Assembly: GCF_020360975.1 (NCBI RefSeq)
Contig: NW_025408669.1
Span: 7,998,001 to 8,062,000 of the forward strand
Source of the DNA: Hirsutella rhossiliensis
Taxonomy: Eukaryota > Ascomycota > Sordariomycetes > Hypocreales > Ophiocordycipitaceae
Reading direction: 5' to 3'
DNA length: 64,000 bases
Below the pieces are notes generated by a model. It ran no database searches and was not told where the DNA came from. It saw nothing but the letters and a program-made list of their open reading frames with translations. Shown one piece after another: positions 21,701 through 32,078 of the stretch. Position 1 is the stretch's first letter. The number at the start of each line of letters is the position of its first letter. The position numbers and the translations under genes are program-made.

Positions 21701-24021
21701 CGGCTGGGCGCTTGGGGCACACTTACGCAGGAAGTCGACGGACAACGCAAGCCAGTAGCGTTCCACTCGCAGAAGCTATCACCGGCTGAGCGCAACTACC
21801 CAATCCATGATAAGGAAATGCTCGCTATTATTCGTTGTCTCGAACAATGGTCAGCCGAGCTACGAAGCTGTGATAACTTCGTTATCCTTACCGACCATAA
21901 GAACCTCGAGTATTTCATGACGCGCCAACAGCTCTCGGAAAGGCAGGCACGTTGGGCTGAATATCTCTCGCGTTTTAACTTCCAGCTCCAGTACCGTCCG
22001 GGACGGAAGCAGTGGTGCCAGACGCGCTCTCTCGCCGCGAACAGGACCGACCAAACGAAGCGGATCACGAAGCACGAGATATGCAGCTTATTCCAGAAGC
22101 AGCCCTACGTACCTACGTCGGAGTAACGTCGACTCAAGCGGGAGAAGGCGAAGAAGAACACACGGTTTTCCACGACCCAGAGCTACAACAATTATGGCAG
22201 CAAACGGCAAACCAGGATCCAGTCTTTACAAGCGTTTATAACGCGGTACGAAACGGATCTCGGTCCTCGACCCCAAGCTTAAGCTGAAGGTACAAGTCGC
22301 CGAGTGCTTTATTGATCCTCGGGGCACCTACGACTACGTGGCCGCTTATGGGTGCCAGGCGCACCGATCACGACAGAAGCAGCAGCCAAGGCAGCACCGC
22401 TAGAGCAGGAGTCGCTAAACGAATTACAGGGCTCCTTAATCCAGAAGGTTCATGACTCCCATGTAGTAGGCCACCCGGGACGGGAAGGGACGATAGAAGC
22501 CGTATCCAGGGACTTCTACTGGCCGCTAATGCAACAGCATATCCGACGTTTCTTGCGTAACTGCGATGTCTGCGGCCGTACGAAGATATGGCGCGAGCAT
22601 AAAGGGTCTACTTAGACCGCTACCCGTACCGGACCGCTTCTTCCGCCAGATACAGATGGACTTTATTACGGACCTCCCCTTGCGAACGGTAACCGCTGCC
22701 TCTGGGTTATCAAGGACCGGCTAAGTAAGGAAGTTATACTCGAACCGATGCCAACGATGGAAGCGGAAGCATGTGCAGAGCGTTTTCTATGGTGCTTCGC
22801 CCGCTACCACTGGTGGCCCGACGCTATAACGAGCGATAGGGGCTCGAATTGGGTAGGCCGCTTTTGGAGGCACATGTGCAAGTTACTGGGGATCGACCAG
22901 CAGCTAAGCACGGCGTACCACCCCCAAACCGACGGAGGCCCTGAGAGGATGAACCAAGAAGTACAGGCATACCTCCGCGCCGTGATTAACCAGAACCAGA
23001 ACGACTGGGATAAGTGGGTTCCCGCGGCTCAGATGGCGTTAAACGGTCGGGTCAATACCTCTATAGGGATGTCCCCATTCTTCGCTATACACGGCTATGA
23101 GCCGAAGTCACCAGTTCCTCGTTACGGAAGCATATGCGGAAGAGTATCCTCAGCATTCGCCAGAAACCAGGGCAAAGAAATTTGTTACCAAACTACAACA
23201 GATTACGGACCTCTGCCAAGCATCAATGGCGACAGCTACGCAGCAACAAGAACGCTTCGCTAACAGACGACGGAACGCGGCAGAACGCTTCGAAGTAGGC
23301 GATAAGGTTTGGCTTGACTTACGGAACTACGCGTCAGAGCGACCTAAGAAGAAGTTCGACTGGCTGCACGCTAAGTATACGATAAGCAAGGTACTCGACC
23401 CGTACACGGTTGAACTAGCAGACCTCCCGAGGGGCTGCTATAATAGGTTCCACGTCGACCAACTCCGGAGAGCGGGGACGGACCCAATGCCTGGTCAGCA
23501 ACGCACAGACGCTCAACCCCCATCTATCCAAGTAGACGGGGGCTCACCAAGTAGTAGAGGAAATACTATGCGCTAGGTGGAAGAGAACCGGCCGCGGCCG
23601 TAGGCGGGAAGTCCTTGTACGCTGGCAAGGTTGGCAAGACCCGACCTGGACCTCTTTAGACAATATGCAACAGACAGCGGCCTTGGATAAGTACGAACAG
23701 AGATACGGCCCGGCTCTCGAAAACGATGGACCATACCAGCACCGACGAGTGGCAACGGAAGCACAGCCGGCCCAAATCCAGGGGCAAGTCGAAGGAATAC
23801 AACCACAGCTGCAGATACAGGGCAAGAGAATACGCGGACCACTACGGGCTAGGACTAATGGCGACGCCCCGTCGATAGTAACGGCACCAGACCCTATAGA
23901 CGACGGCCCTACGATCGTTGTAGAGGGACCAGGAACAGGAAAAGGGCACCAGCGCCAGAGAGGAGTAGGGGCTAATGTAAGGGCTACGCCCCGATGTGTA
24001 GATCTGGCATGGCCAGACTAG
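18744..24021 (+). pseudogene. Gypsy-1 gag-pol, frameshifted
   Basis: Gag begins near 18744; a capsid-like part continues in a new frame at 19091 (WYEILQTLPDQM). Zinc knuckle CLRCGDNTHFIAAC (C-x2-C-x4-H-x4-C) at 19826-19867. Protease remnant near 20140-20230. Reverse transcriptase from about 20640, with [15 protein letters not shown] and YMDD at 21247-21258. RNase H near 21660-21990 (IHDKEMLAIIRCL). Integrase with H-H-C-C finger (GHPG...CDVCG) near 22450-22580 and core to about 23080. Chromodomain from about 23552 (EILCARWKRTGRG ... VLVRWQGW). At least eight frame changes split it. The last frame reads into the 3' LTR, stopping at 24021. Confidence 0.88.
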
Positions 24022-24151
24022 TCACGTGCGAGCGCCACGGACACGACTCCTAAAGGGAGCGATGTAGACACGTCTCCCCTTTACACTCTTTGTAGCTCAA
24101 TTTACATCAATTACGCCCAGCACCTGTGCCAACAGTGCTGACCCCGTAACA
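23976..24151 (+). repeat. Gypsy-1 3' LTR (176 bp)
   Basis: Matches the 5' LTR except one G missing in the opening G run and C for T five bases before the final ACA. A purine-rich tract (AGAGAGGAGTAGGGG) directly upstream is the probable polypurine tract for plus-strand priming. Confidence 0.95.
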
Positions 24152-24156
24152 CCCAT
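24152..24156. repeat. Gypsy-1 target duplication, right
   Basis: CCCAT, identical to 18357-18361. Confidence 0.9.
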
Positions 24157-24718
24157 CCATTCTCTGGATGATCTGCTTAAATTGGGAGATAGGTTCAAGC
24201 AGTTCTAGTATTTTTTTATTTAGAGGCTTTGCCTGTGGGTCACCTCCGTGGTAATAAACGGATCGAGTTTGTCTGTTGCCATACTCACGGCCAGGAATCG
24301 TCGAGGTATAATGTTCATTGCATTTCGAGACTTGCTCTTCAGCGATTTTAGCTAGAAATGAGGATGTCGGTAGCTTGAAGACCTCTTGCGCAAGTTCTGC
24401 TAATATCGCGTTGTCGTCCGTCGTGATCGTGAATTCTTTGCTGAGAGCGTCGTTTGCTGCAGCGGATGAGCCTCTTCCGGGATTCGGATTGCGGTCGGCG
24501 AAACAATCTTCGGGGCTCTGATATCCAAACTGCTCAAACCCTAGCCTACACGTGTACTGCGTGCCGATGCACGGCTCGTCCAAGGTCTCGTTGACGGGTT
24601 CCAGTTTGCAGGTGGTGCCTGACCAATCATACCAGGGCTTCATACCGTTTTCCATACGGGCAGCGGTCGTTAAAGCCGCGCATGCCGCAACAATATATGC
24701 GATACTGAGGTGCTTCAT

Positions 24719-26718
24719 CTTGAACTTCTTAGCTAAGTCTGGGGAACAGATGCCGTATAAGTCTGTTGTATAAAACTTGAACAGTCAGTTGCCAAGGGGT
24801 GTTCAGATGAAAGAGTAAATGATAGTATGAGTGAGAGTGTGTTGTATGGGACTTGAATAGTCGGTTGCCAACGGAGATGAAAGAGCGAGAGATAGTAAAG
24901 AGTGTGAGTCGTACTGAAAATTTAAGTCCACCATCGAGTCTTCTCTATGCTACTTATACATTTCGGCTCTGCAGCGACTATAGAAAAACTCGACCGGCTT
25001 ATTTTTCCATTCTCGCATAACGCAAGTTTCGTCCAAGTCCACGTACCCTAAGCGGGATAGCCCAGACAATTCTGCACGTAGGCCGAGATGCGTTCAATGC
25101 TTGTATCCAATTTCACGGGCTAATTTGCCAAAACCCGGCGCCGGCGCAAAGGAGCTTCAATAAACCAAACAGGCGCTGTACACGGACCCTGGATATCCTC
25201 TTCGACTATCTCGCGGATAAGGACGTGACTCGTGCTATTCATGTGATCCAGTATCTCATAGAATGAACGTACACCGGCAGTCAAGGCTAGGAGTCCTTGG
25301 AGCCGGCGCCGCTACAAGTCGGACCAAGCTGTGGAGGCGTCGAGTCAGGCATAGAGTCTGAAACATGAATTTCCAACCACGCATAGGTTTACCAGTCCCG
25401 CTCACTGCGCCGTAAAGCAACTTAGACATAACATAACTAGCAAGCTACATACCAGCAGGCCTTGTAAAGTTGTTCCTCTGGCAGCCTGCGTATTGCTCGA
25501 TCAATAGTGTTGCACCAGGAGCCCAGCTGCTAGGCCAACCCTTACGAAGTCCGAATGATGGAACGAGGTATCTATCAGGGATTTTGGCCACTCAGAGGCC
25601 GCACGCTGAGCTGTACATCGATCTTGATGGCCACCCAAGTCAAGCAATGGCAGAAGTCCTTTAATCTCACTACTTACATAACAGTAACTTACATATTCGT
25701 AATAATACATGGCAGATCAGGTCACTGAGTATAGCAGTAGATATAGGGGGCATCCAGGGGGAGTACATGCTTGCAGCCTTTGGGTCTCCAAATGGATAGG
25801 CCTCAGGTGTACAGAGTAGCACAAACCTGATCCTAGTGTAAAGACCGAGACCAAGGTAAATGGTGGTTCAGTATGCTACAGGGATGGTACAGGCTCAAGG
25901 GGGGCAGAAAAACACAGCCCCTCTACACCAAGATCCCCAGTGCAAAGGTGTATGGAGTGGTGGGGCGAGGCGTTCTCTTCACACCGCACGAGGCCTGCCA
26001 GCCACTGACTCTTGGTCTCTGCCTTTGTACCAAGGCTGTGCCCATAAGTCATCACAGTCGCCAGGGTCACCCAATCCGCTTCTACACGTGAACCAGGCTT
26101 CTGGTAGCTTAAGAGGACTTACCGTCACCCCTTGGAAGACGACAGCTCTCTAACACTATAGGCATTGTCGAACGGATACAATAAAAGGGGACAGGGAGAC
26201 CGAATAATGCGTGTTTATTTTAGGCGCAGCCTTCGTACAGGCTTTATATTCGTACTTCACGTAGTACTGAACTTCATAGCAAGTACGAAGGCAGGTCTTC
26301 TGCATTGTCAAGCTGCTCGTTGAGTCATTTCGCTGAGCCTTCATAAATTTTAATCCACCAGAAATGTTGAGCAGGAGTCATGAGGTGCTATTTTCGAGGG
26401 TACACGATGGCGCATGCCAAAAAATCTCTCAGTCTAGACGTAAATGCCAAGGAATAGAAACGCCCTCCCGCCTCTAACATGATAGAAGGGGGAGAGGGTT
26501 ACGCACGAGGTCGGTTAAATCAGGCAGCCTTGGCGCGGGGAGTCTTACCAATAAGTGGGTTTTATGACTGGTCCGGTTATGAATTATCTCCTTGGATGCC
26601 CCTGCCGTTGTCGATCCCCAAGACTGCCCGAAGTTGCTTAGTTCTGGAGGTAACCTGGAGAACCTGTGGCTTAGCATTTGCTGCCAACTTGAACAGTTCG
26701 AGATAGTAAATAATGAGG
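24719..26718. other. Intergenic between split gene and gypsy-2
   Basis: About 2 kb. The first few hundred bases should be the promoter of the split secreted gene. Short open frames elsewhere have no recognisable domain. An open stretch from 26592 runs into the gypsy-2 insertion (reading LENLWLSICCQLEQFEIV) and may be a remnant of an older gene, but the support is weak. Confidence 0.45.
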
Positions 26719-26723
26719 TAGAC
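26719..26723. repeat. Gypsy-2 target duplication, left
   Basis: TAGAC, repeated at 31924-31928. Confidence 0.9.
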
Positions 26724-26959
26724 TGTCACGGGCTGTGCCCGGCTGGTGGACCCGGTTGTACCGGGTCCGGTGGGTCGTGCTCCGGTGGCAACACCGGCCC
26801 CGCTCCGCGGGCCCAGAAGCTGCGAGAACATTCCGAGAAGGGCAATATAAGCTCGCACTCGAGGCTACGCCTCGAGTTCAGCTTCTTTTCCTCCTTAGCT
26901 CTAGATAGACAACATCTAGGCACCTGCTTGTTGAATAAACTCCGGGCCAGCCTTTCACA
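26724..26959 (+). repeat. Gypsy-2 5' LTR (236 bp)
   Basis: Starts TGTCACGGGC, ends CCTTTCACA. It contains a TATA-like word (CAATATAAG) at 26844-26852, AGCTCTAGATA at 26897-26907 (complement of the primer site) and AATAAA near the end (26935-26940), which together suggest promoter, transcript start and poly(A) signal. Confidence 0.96.
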
Positions 26960-26970
26960 TATCTAGAGCT
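26960..26970 (+). promoter_or_regulatory. Gypsy-2 self-primer binding site
   Basis: TATCTAGAGCT lies immediately after the 5' LTR and is the exact reverse complement of AGCTCTAGATA at 26897-26907 in the LTR. Eleven paired bases adjacent to the LTR is the arrangement described for Tf1-type self-priming; no tRNA-like TGG site is present. Confidence 0.82.
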
Positions 26971-27007
26971 CCTTCTAAATACCGCAAGCTGCAGACTGCT
27001 CGTCAGG

Positions 27008-30000
27008 ATGGACCAGCAGAGTGAGAGCCCAAGTCTCCAGCAGCAATGGATTGACCAACGCATTCAAGAAGCGGTCAATGCGACTCTCAGCCCTCTACAG
27101 GACCAACTTTCCTTGCTGATGGAGCAACTCGGGCGAGCGCAGCCGCAGAGCGCCGACTTGCAATCGCCGCCAGTGGCACGAGGATTGGGCGAGCACGCCT
27201 GGCTTGGGCACGCCCTCCCAAAACCTGCGGTACTGGAATGCGGAAACCGTTGCCCAACCCACCCAAGTATGACGGCTCACGGAAGAGCTACTCCTCCTGG
27301 GCCAGGCAGATGCGAGACAAGCTGGACCTTGATGCACACTACTACAGTGGAAATCGCGAACTTTGGTACCTCATCAACTCATGTTTGGACGAGCGACCAC
27401 AGCAAGTGGTCGCTACCTTTACGCCGCGGGAGGCCCTGGGGTAGCTACGACCCCAAGAGTTCATGCGATACCTCGACCGAACCTACCAGGACAGCAACAT
27501 CCAATCCCGCGCTGCTGCCACGCTGAGAACTATGCGGCAGCGCGAAGACCAACCTCTCGCGTCCTTCCTTCCCCGATTCGAACAGGCATTAGCTGAAGCC
27601 GGGGGAGCAGACTGGCCGGACAGTGCAAAGATCGTATTTCTAGAGAACGCAATAAATGCACGCCTCCAAGAGAGTTTGGTCACAGCCGTCCTACCGACGA
27701 CTACCAGGGATGGCTTGCGAGTTCAGGAAATTGCGGGCAGATTGGAGAGACTGAAACCCGGTAGGCAGCCGACGTCGACTGAGCGGACGCCTCAACAGCT
27801 ACCAAGGCAACGACCCAGGAGGAACCGGAGGACCCCGACGGAGATGTTAAGATGACGGACATCAACCGTATTGGCCACGAGTCGAAGGGTCGTCGACATG
27901 TCGATAAGCCGAAGGATGAGCGCCGCTGCTATCGCTGTGGTCGGACGGATCATCTTATCGTGGACTGCCCAGCCCAGGTGGTCTTTCCTGGCGAAGGGAA
28001 GCAACAGCGACCTAAAGCTGCGCGCATGAAGAAGCCCGATGCCGCAGATGATTCGGAATCAACCGCAGCATCCAGTGAGGACGAGTCGGCGGGAAAAGAC
28101 TAGCCCCGGGGCGAAAGCGGGCGCCGGGGCCTGCAAAGGCAGACATCCGGGACTGGGAAGCGTTCAAGCCACGAATGAATAGTCGGACTGTATTAGTCAA
28201 CGCGCGGGTAAACCGAGGCTATCGAATACGCGCCCTTGTCGACTGTGGATGTGACTGCTATGCCGTGATCGACGAAGCCCTTGTTCGGAAGCTGCGGATA
28301 CCCTTCGTCGACTCGAAACCACGAGAAATTGGGGGATTCTCAGAGTCAGCGAAGAGTGTCATATCCCCAGGGTCGTGGCTGTTGTGGTCGAGACAGCTGG
28401 ATTTGACGAACGTGTCTTTGCATACGTGATCCCAAGCCTGGGCCAGGACATGTTCCTCGGCCGGCCTTGGATGGAGAAATCACGTCGTGTACGATGCTGC
28501 CAAGCAGCGAATGTACCATGGGAGGGCAGGTGTGACGATACGCCTCATTGGGCAGGAAGAGCCCGCCAAGATACGCGCGATTCGAAGCGCAAGACTCGTG
28601 TCGGCAGCCGTATTCACGGCGGAGTGTCGACGCGCAAAGAGACGCAAGAAGTGCAACGCGATCTCGATTCATGCAATCAGTTTGTCGGATATAGAGGGCG
28701 CTTCAGCCGAAGCCGCCAGTCGATCCGAGCGAGAAGGTCCCGGCAGAAGTGCTGAAAGAATTCCGCGACCTATTCTCACCAGGAGAGGCAATGAAGCTGC
28801 CGCCACATCGACCGGGTGTGGATCATGAAGTCAACCTGCAGCCTGACAAGAACGGCAACGAGCCACCCCTTCCGTGGGGCCCACTCTACAACATGTCACG
28901 AGAAGAGCTGTTGGTCTTGCGAAAGACCCTGAAAGACCTGCTGGACAGAGGATTCATCCGAGCGAGTAGCTCAGCGGCTGCCGCGCCGGTGCTGTTCGTG
29001 CGGAAGCCGAATGGAGGGCTGCGATTTTGTTGCGACTACCGAGCGCTGAATGCAATCACCAAGCGCGACCGATACCCACTGCCCCTCATCGCGGAGACCC
29101 TGCAGAATCTGGCCAAGGCTAAGTGGTTCACCAAGTTGGACGTGGTGGCCGCTTTCCATAAGATCCGCATGGCTCCGGGACATGAGGAAAGACTGCATTT
29201 CGCACGAGGTTTGGGCTCTACGAGTGGCTCGTGTGCCCTTTCGGCCTGAGCGGCGCCCGGCATCATTCCAACGATACATGAACAGTGTATTGCGCGAATG
29301 GCTGGACGACTTTGTCACAGCGTACCTGGATGATGTACTGATCTACTCGAGCGGTTCGAAGGCGGATCATGAGGCTAAGGTGCGACGAGTTCTCAAGCAC
29401 TCGCCGACGCTGGGCTGCACCTAGACCCAGCGAAGTGCGAGTTTTCGGTACAAGAGGTCAAATACCTTGGGTTCATCGTCAACGCAGGAAAGGAATCGCC
29501 TGCGACCCCGAAAAGCAGCGCGCCATCCGCGAATGGGAGGCCCCGACCACGGTGAAGGGTGTCAGAAGCTTTCTGGGCTTCGCCAACTATTACCGGATCT
29601 TCATCCCCGACTATGCCAAGATCACGCAGTCTCTGGATGCCCTGCTTAGAAAGGAACTGCCTTTCATTGGGGACGAGCGGAGAACGAGGCGTTTCAGGAG
29701 CTGAAGCGACGATTTTGCGAGTCACCGGTGCTCAAGCAGTGGGACCCGAGCCTCCCGACCTTTTTGGAGACGGATTGCTCAGGCTACGCATTGGGAGGCG
29801 TCCTGTCGCAGGAAGGCCCAGATGGACGTCGACACGCATGCGCCTTCTTCTCGAAGCGACTTTCGCCAGCGGAGTACAACTATCCCATTCACGACAAGGA
29901 GATGCTTGCCATCATGAGATGTCTCGACAACTGGAACGCCGAACCTAGGAGCTGCGGCCCATTTACAATCCTTACCGATCACCGCAACCTGGAGTATTTC

Positions 30001-31687
30001 ATGACACGCCAGAAGCTCACGGAACGGCAGAGCCGTTGGGCAGCCAATTGTCCCAGTTCGACTTCAAGCTCGAGTATCGACCGGGAAGCGAGGCTGTCGT
30101 GCCTGATGCGTTGTCCGCCGTGAACAAGACAAGCCACAGGGCATTGACGACGAGCGGGAACAAGGAAGAATGATACAGTTGATACCGGATAGTGCCATTC
30201 CATCATCGACAAGAGCATGTATCAACGCGATGAGTTCTGACTGTTCAGAGGCATCCACCCTGCCGAAGATGAAGGTCTTCGAGGTAGCGGACCTGCAGCA
30301 ACTCTGGGACGAAACGGTGGCGAAGGACTCGATATTCCGGGCAGCCTATAAGGCAGTCCGCGATCGCGAGCGTGCCTTCCCGCCCTCGCTGGGCCTGAAG
30401 ATCCAGATTTCAGAATGTGCGATCGACGCAGGCAAAGGCTGACATTCAGAGACCGTATTTGGGTGCCGGGTGGATCCGGAGAGGAGGGTAACCAGGAGGA
30501 AGCTGAGAAAGACCAGTTGAGAACCCGCATTGTGCAGCAGTCGCATGACTCTGTTGCGACCGGTCATCCCGGCAGGAAGGTACGCTGGCTATTGTGGCTC
30601 GGCGATTCTACTGGCCTGGGCAGGCCCAGCTGGGTCGCCCGCACGTAGCCAATTGCGACACCTGCGGCAGAGCACACATCTGGCGCCAGTCGAAAGGATT
30701 TCTCAAGCCTCTGCCGATTCCAGATCGACCCCGAAGCCATTTGTCCATGGACTTCATCACAGATCTGCCGCCTACTGGACCGAGCAAGGCAAGGTACCTG
30801 TGGGTGATTGTGGACAGACTGACAAAGGCTGTGACCCTCGAGGTGATGGACAACATGGAAGCTGAGCCGTGTGCAAACCGTTTTCTCCAGTGTCATTACC
30901 GATTTCACGGAATGCCACGGTCCATCGTCAGCGACCGCGGAGCAACTGGCTAAGTAGGTTCTGGAAGAGGTTCTGCCGTCTTGCAGGTGTCACGCAGAAA
31001 TTGAGCACGGCCTATCATCCTCAGACGGACGGAGGCCAGAGAGAATGAACCAGGAGATCGAGGCCTACCTGAGAGCCTACGTGTCGTACGTGCAGGACGA
31101 CTGGGAGAACTGCTCCCTGCCGCGCAGCTGGCACTCAACAATCGTGAATCCGCAGCGACCAAGATCAGCCCCTTTTCGCTGAGCATGGTTACCACGTCGA
31201 TCCCATCAGCGTCGAGGAATCGGAAGAGCCACCGAGGCATAGAGAGGAAAGCAGAGCTGATAGCCTACTCAGTCGCCTGCAGGAGGTCAATGAGTACATG
31301 CAAGCAGTGATGGCCTCCTCACAGCAACAACAAGAAGAGGCTGCCAACGCAAAGCGACAGCCTGCGGAGCGATTTGAAGTTGGTGACAAGGTGTGGCTCT
31401 CGATGGCAAACTACAGATCGCCACGACCGTGCAAGAAGCTCGACTGGCTGCATCACAAGTACACAGTCACGAAGGTAATTAGTTCGCACGTTGTTGAGCT
31501 CGATGTTCGTGGCTCAATTTACCCGCGATTTCATGTTGACCTTTTGCGGCGGGCGCATCAAGATCCGGCTCCTGGCCAAAAGGTAGATGACGCACAGCCA
31601 CCACCGGTACAAGATGAGTCCGGCACGGATCTGTGGGATGTCGACGAGATCCTCTGCGCGAGATGGAAGAAGCGCGGACGGGGGTAA
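27008..31687 (+). pseudogene. Gypsy-2 gag-pol, frameshifted
   Basis: Gag starts at 27008 (MDQQSESPSLQQQWIDQ) and changes frame near 27235 and 27445. Zinc knuckle CYRCGRTDHLIVDC near 27930-27970. Protease at about 28175-28430 with active-site motif VDCGCDCYAV, where DSG or DTG is usual. Reverse transcriptase from about 28749 ([19 protein letters not shown]) with YLDD at 29323-29334. RNase H near 29760-30050 (IHDKEMLAIMRCL). Integrase near 30530-31160 with DFITDLPP, and a C-terminal domain to 31687 ending DEILCARWKKRGRG then TAA. Ten or more frame changes. The stop codon directly precedes the LTR, removing most of the chromodomain present in gypsy-1. Confidence 0.88.
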
Positions 31688-31923
31688 TGTCACGGGCTGT
31701 GCCCGGCTGGTGGACCCGGTTGTACCGGGTCCGGTGGGTCGTGCTCCGGTGGCAACACCGGCCCCGCTCCGCGGGCCCAGAAGCTGCGAGAACATTCCGA
31801 GAAGGGCAATATAAGCTCGCACTCGAGGCTACGCCTCGAGTTCAGCTTCTTTTCCTCCTTAGCTCTAGATAGACAACATCTAGGCACCTGCTTGTTGAAT
31901 AAACTCCGGGCCAGCCTTTCACA
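31688..31923 (+). repeat. Gypsy-2 3' LTR (236 bp)
   Basis: Identical by eye to the 5' LTR. A short purine tract (GGACGGGGG) precedes it as likely polypurine tract. It ends 155 bp before the PKS stop codon and points towards the PKS 3' end. Confidence 0.96.
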
Positions 31924-31928
31924 TAGAC
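31924..31928. repeat. Gypsy-2 target duplication, right
   Basis: TAGAC, identical to 26719-26723. Confidence 0.9.
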
Positions 31929-32078
31929 AGAACATAAAGGTTAGGATCAATAGTTTTTTAAGTCTTTGTTTGAAATTCCGTTGAAGTAAAAACCTATGCA
32001 AGCACGCCTATACCCCTCCCATGTCTTTAGGTATCCTTCATATCATCTAGCAATATTCCTTCTATTCCACCAGACCAT

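Larger units (their letters stand above)
18362..24151 (+). mobile_element. Ty3/gypsy chromovirus 1 (5790 bp, full length)
   Basis: Complete LTR retrotransposon with 177/176-bp LTRs that begin TG and end CA, differing by one indel and one substitution, and a 5-bp target duplication. Internal order: 12-bp tandem repeats in the leader, Gag with zinc knuckle, protease, reverse transcriptase, RNase H, integrase, chromodomain. This order and the chromodomain place it among chromoviruses. A 10-nt primer-binding sequence complementary to the LTR indicates self-priming. LTR similarity of about 99% indicates recent insertion, yet the coding part is cut by many frame changes. Confidence 0.95.
17736..24718 (-). 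pseudogene. Secreted two-repeat protein gene split by a retrotransposon
   Basis: The 5' part (24718 down to 24152) starts with a signal peptide (MKHLSIAYIVAACAALTTAA), a cysteine-containing N-terminal segment and most of a first repeat. The 3' part (18356 down to 17736) finishes repeat 1 and holds a complete repeat 2. Each repeat has a helical LA/LAE...QVS(K/E)CN block and, about 80 residues later, KY(V/F)GCAIRTCA...VGG/IGG...C. The Ty3 element at 18362-24151 sits between the halves, and with one copy of the CCCAT duplication removed the frames on both sides are in phase. About 400 codons in total without the element. The repeat pattern (Cys-containing helix, then VGCA..C...VxC) faintly recalls CAP/SCP secreted proteins, a weak similarity I would not rely on. 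As it stands, only a truncated secreted product can be made. Confidence 0.82.
26724..31923 (+). mobile_element. Ty3/gypsy chromovirus 2 (5200 bp, full length)
   Basis: LTR retrotransposon with 236-bp LTRs that I read as identical, bounded by TG...CA and a perfect 5-bp duplication. Gag, zinc knuckle, protease, reverse transcriptase, RNase H and integrase follow in chromovirus order; only the first part of a chromodomain remains before the stop codon that abuts the 3' LTR. Protein blocks are close to those of gypsy-1 (same RASSS...APVLFVRKP...GGLRFCCDY pattern), so the two belong to related lineages. Identical LTRs mean a very recent insertion, at odds with the many frame changes inside. Confidence 0.96.

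Noticed and set aside
18362..31923. Repeat-induced point mutation as the cause of the broken retrotransposons
   Set aside because: The damage is frame changes rather than C-to-T stop codons, sequence is not strongly AT-enriched, and gypsy-2 LTRs are identical.
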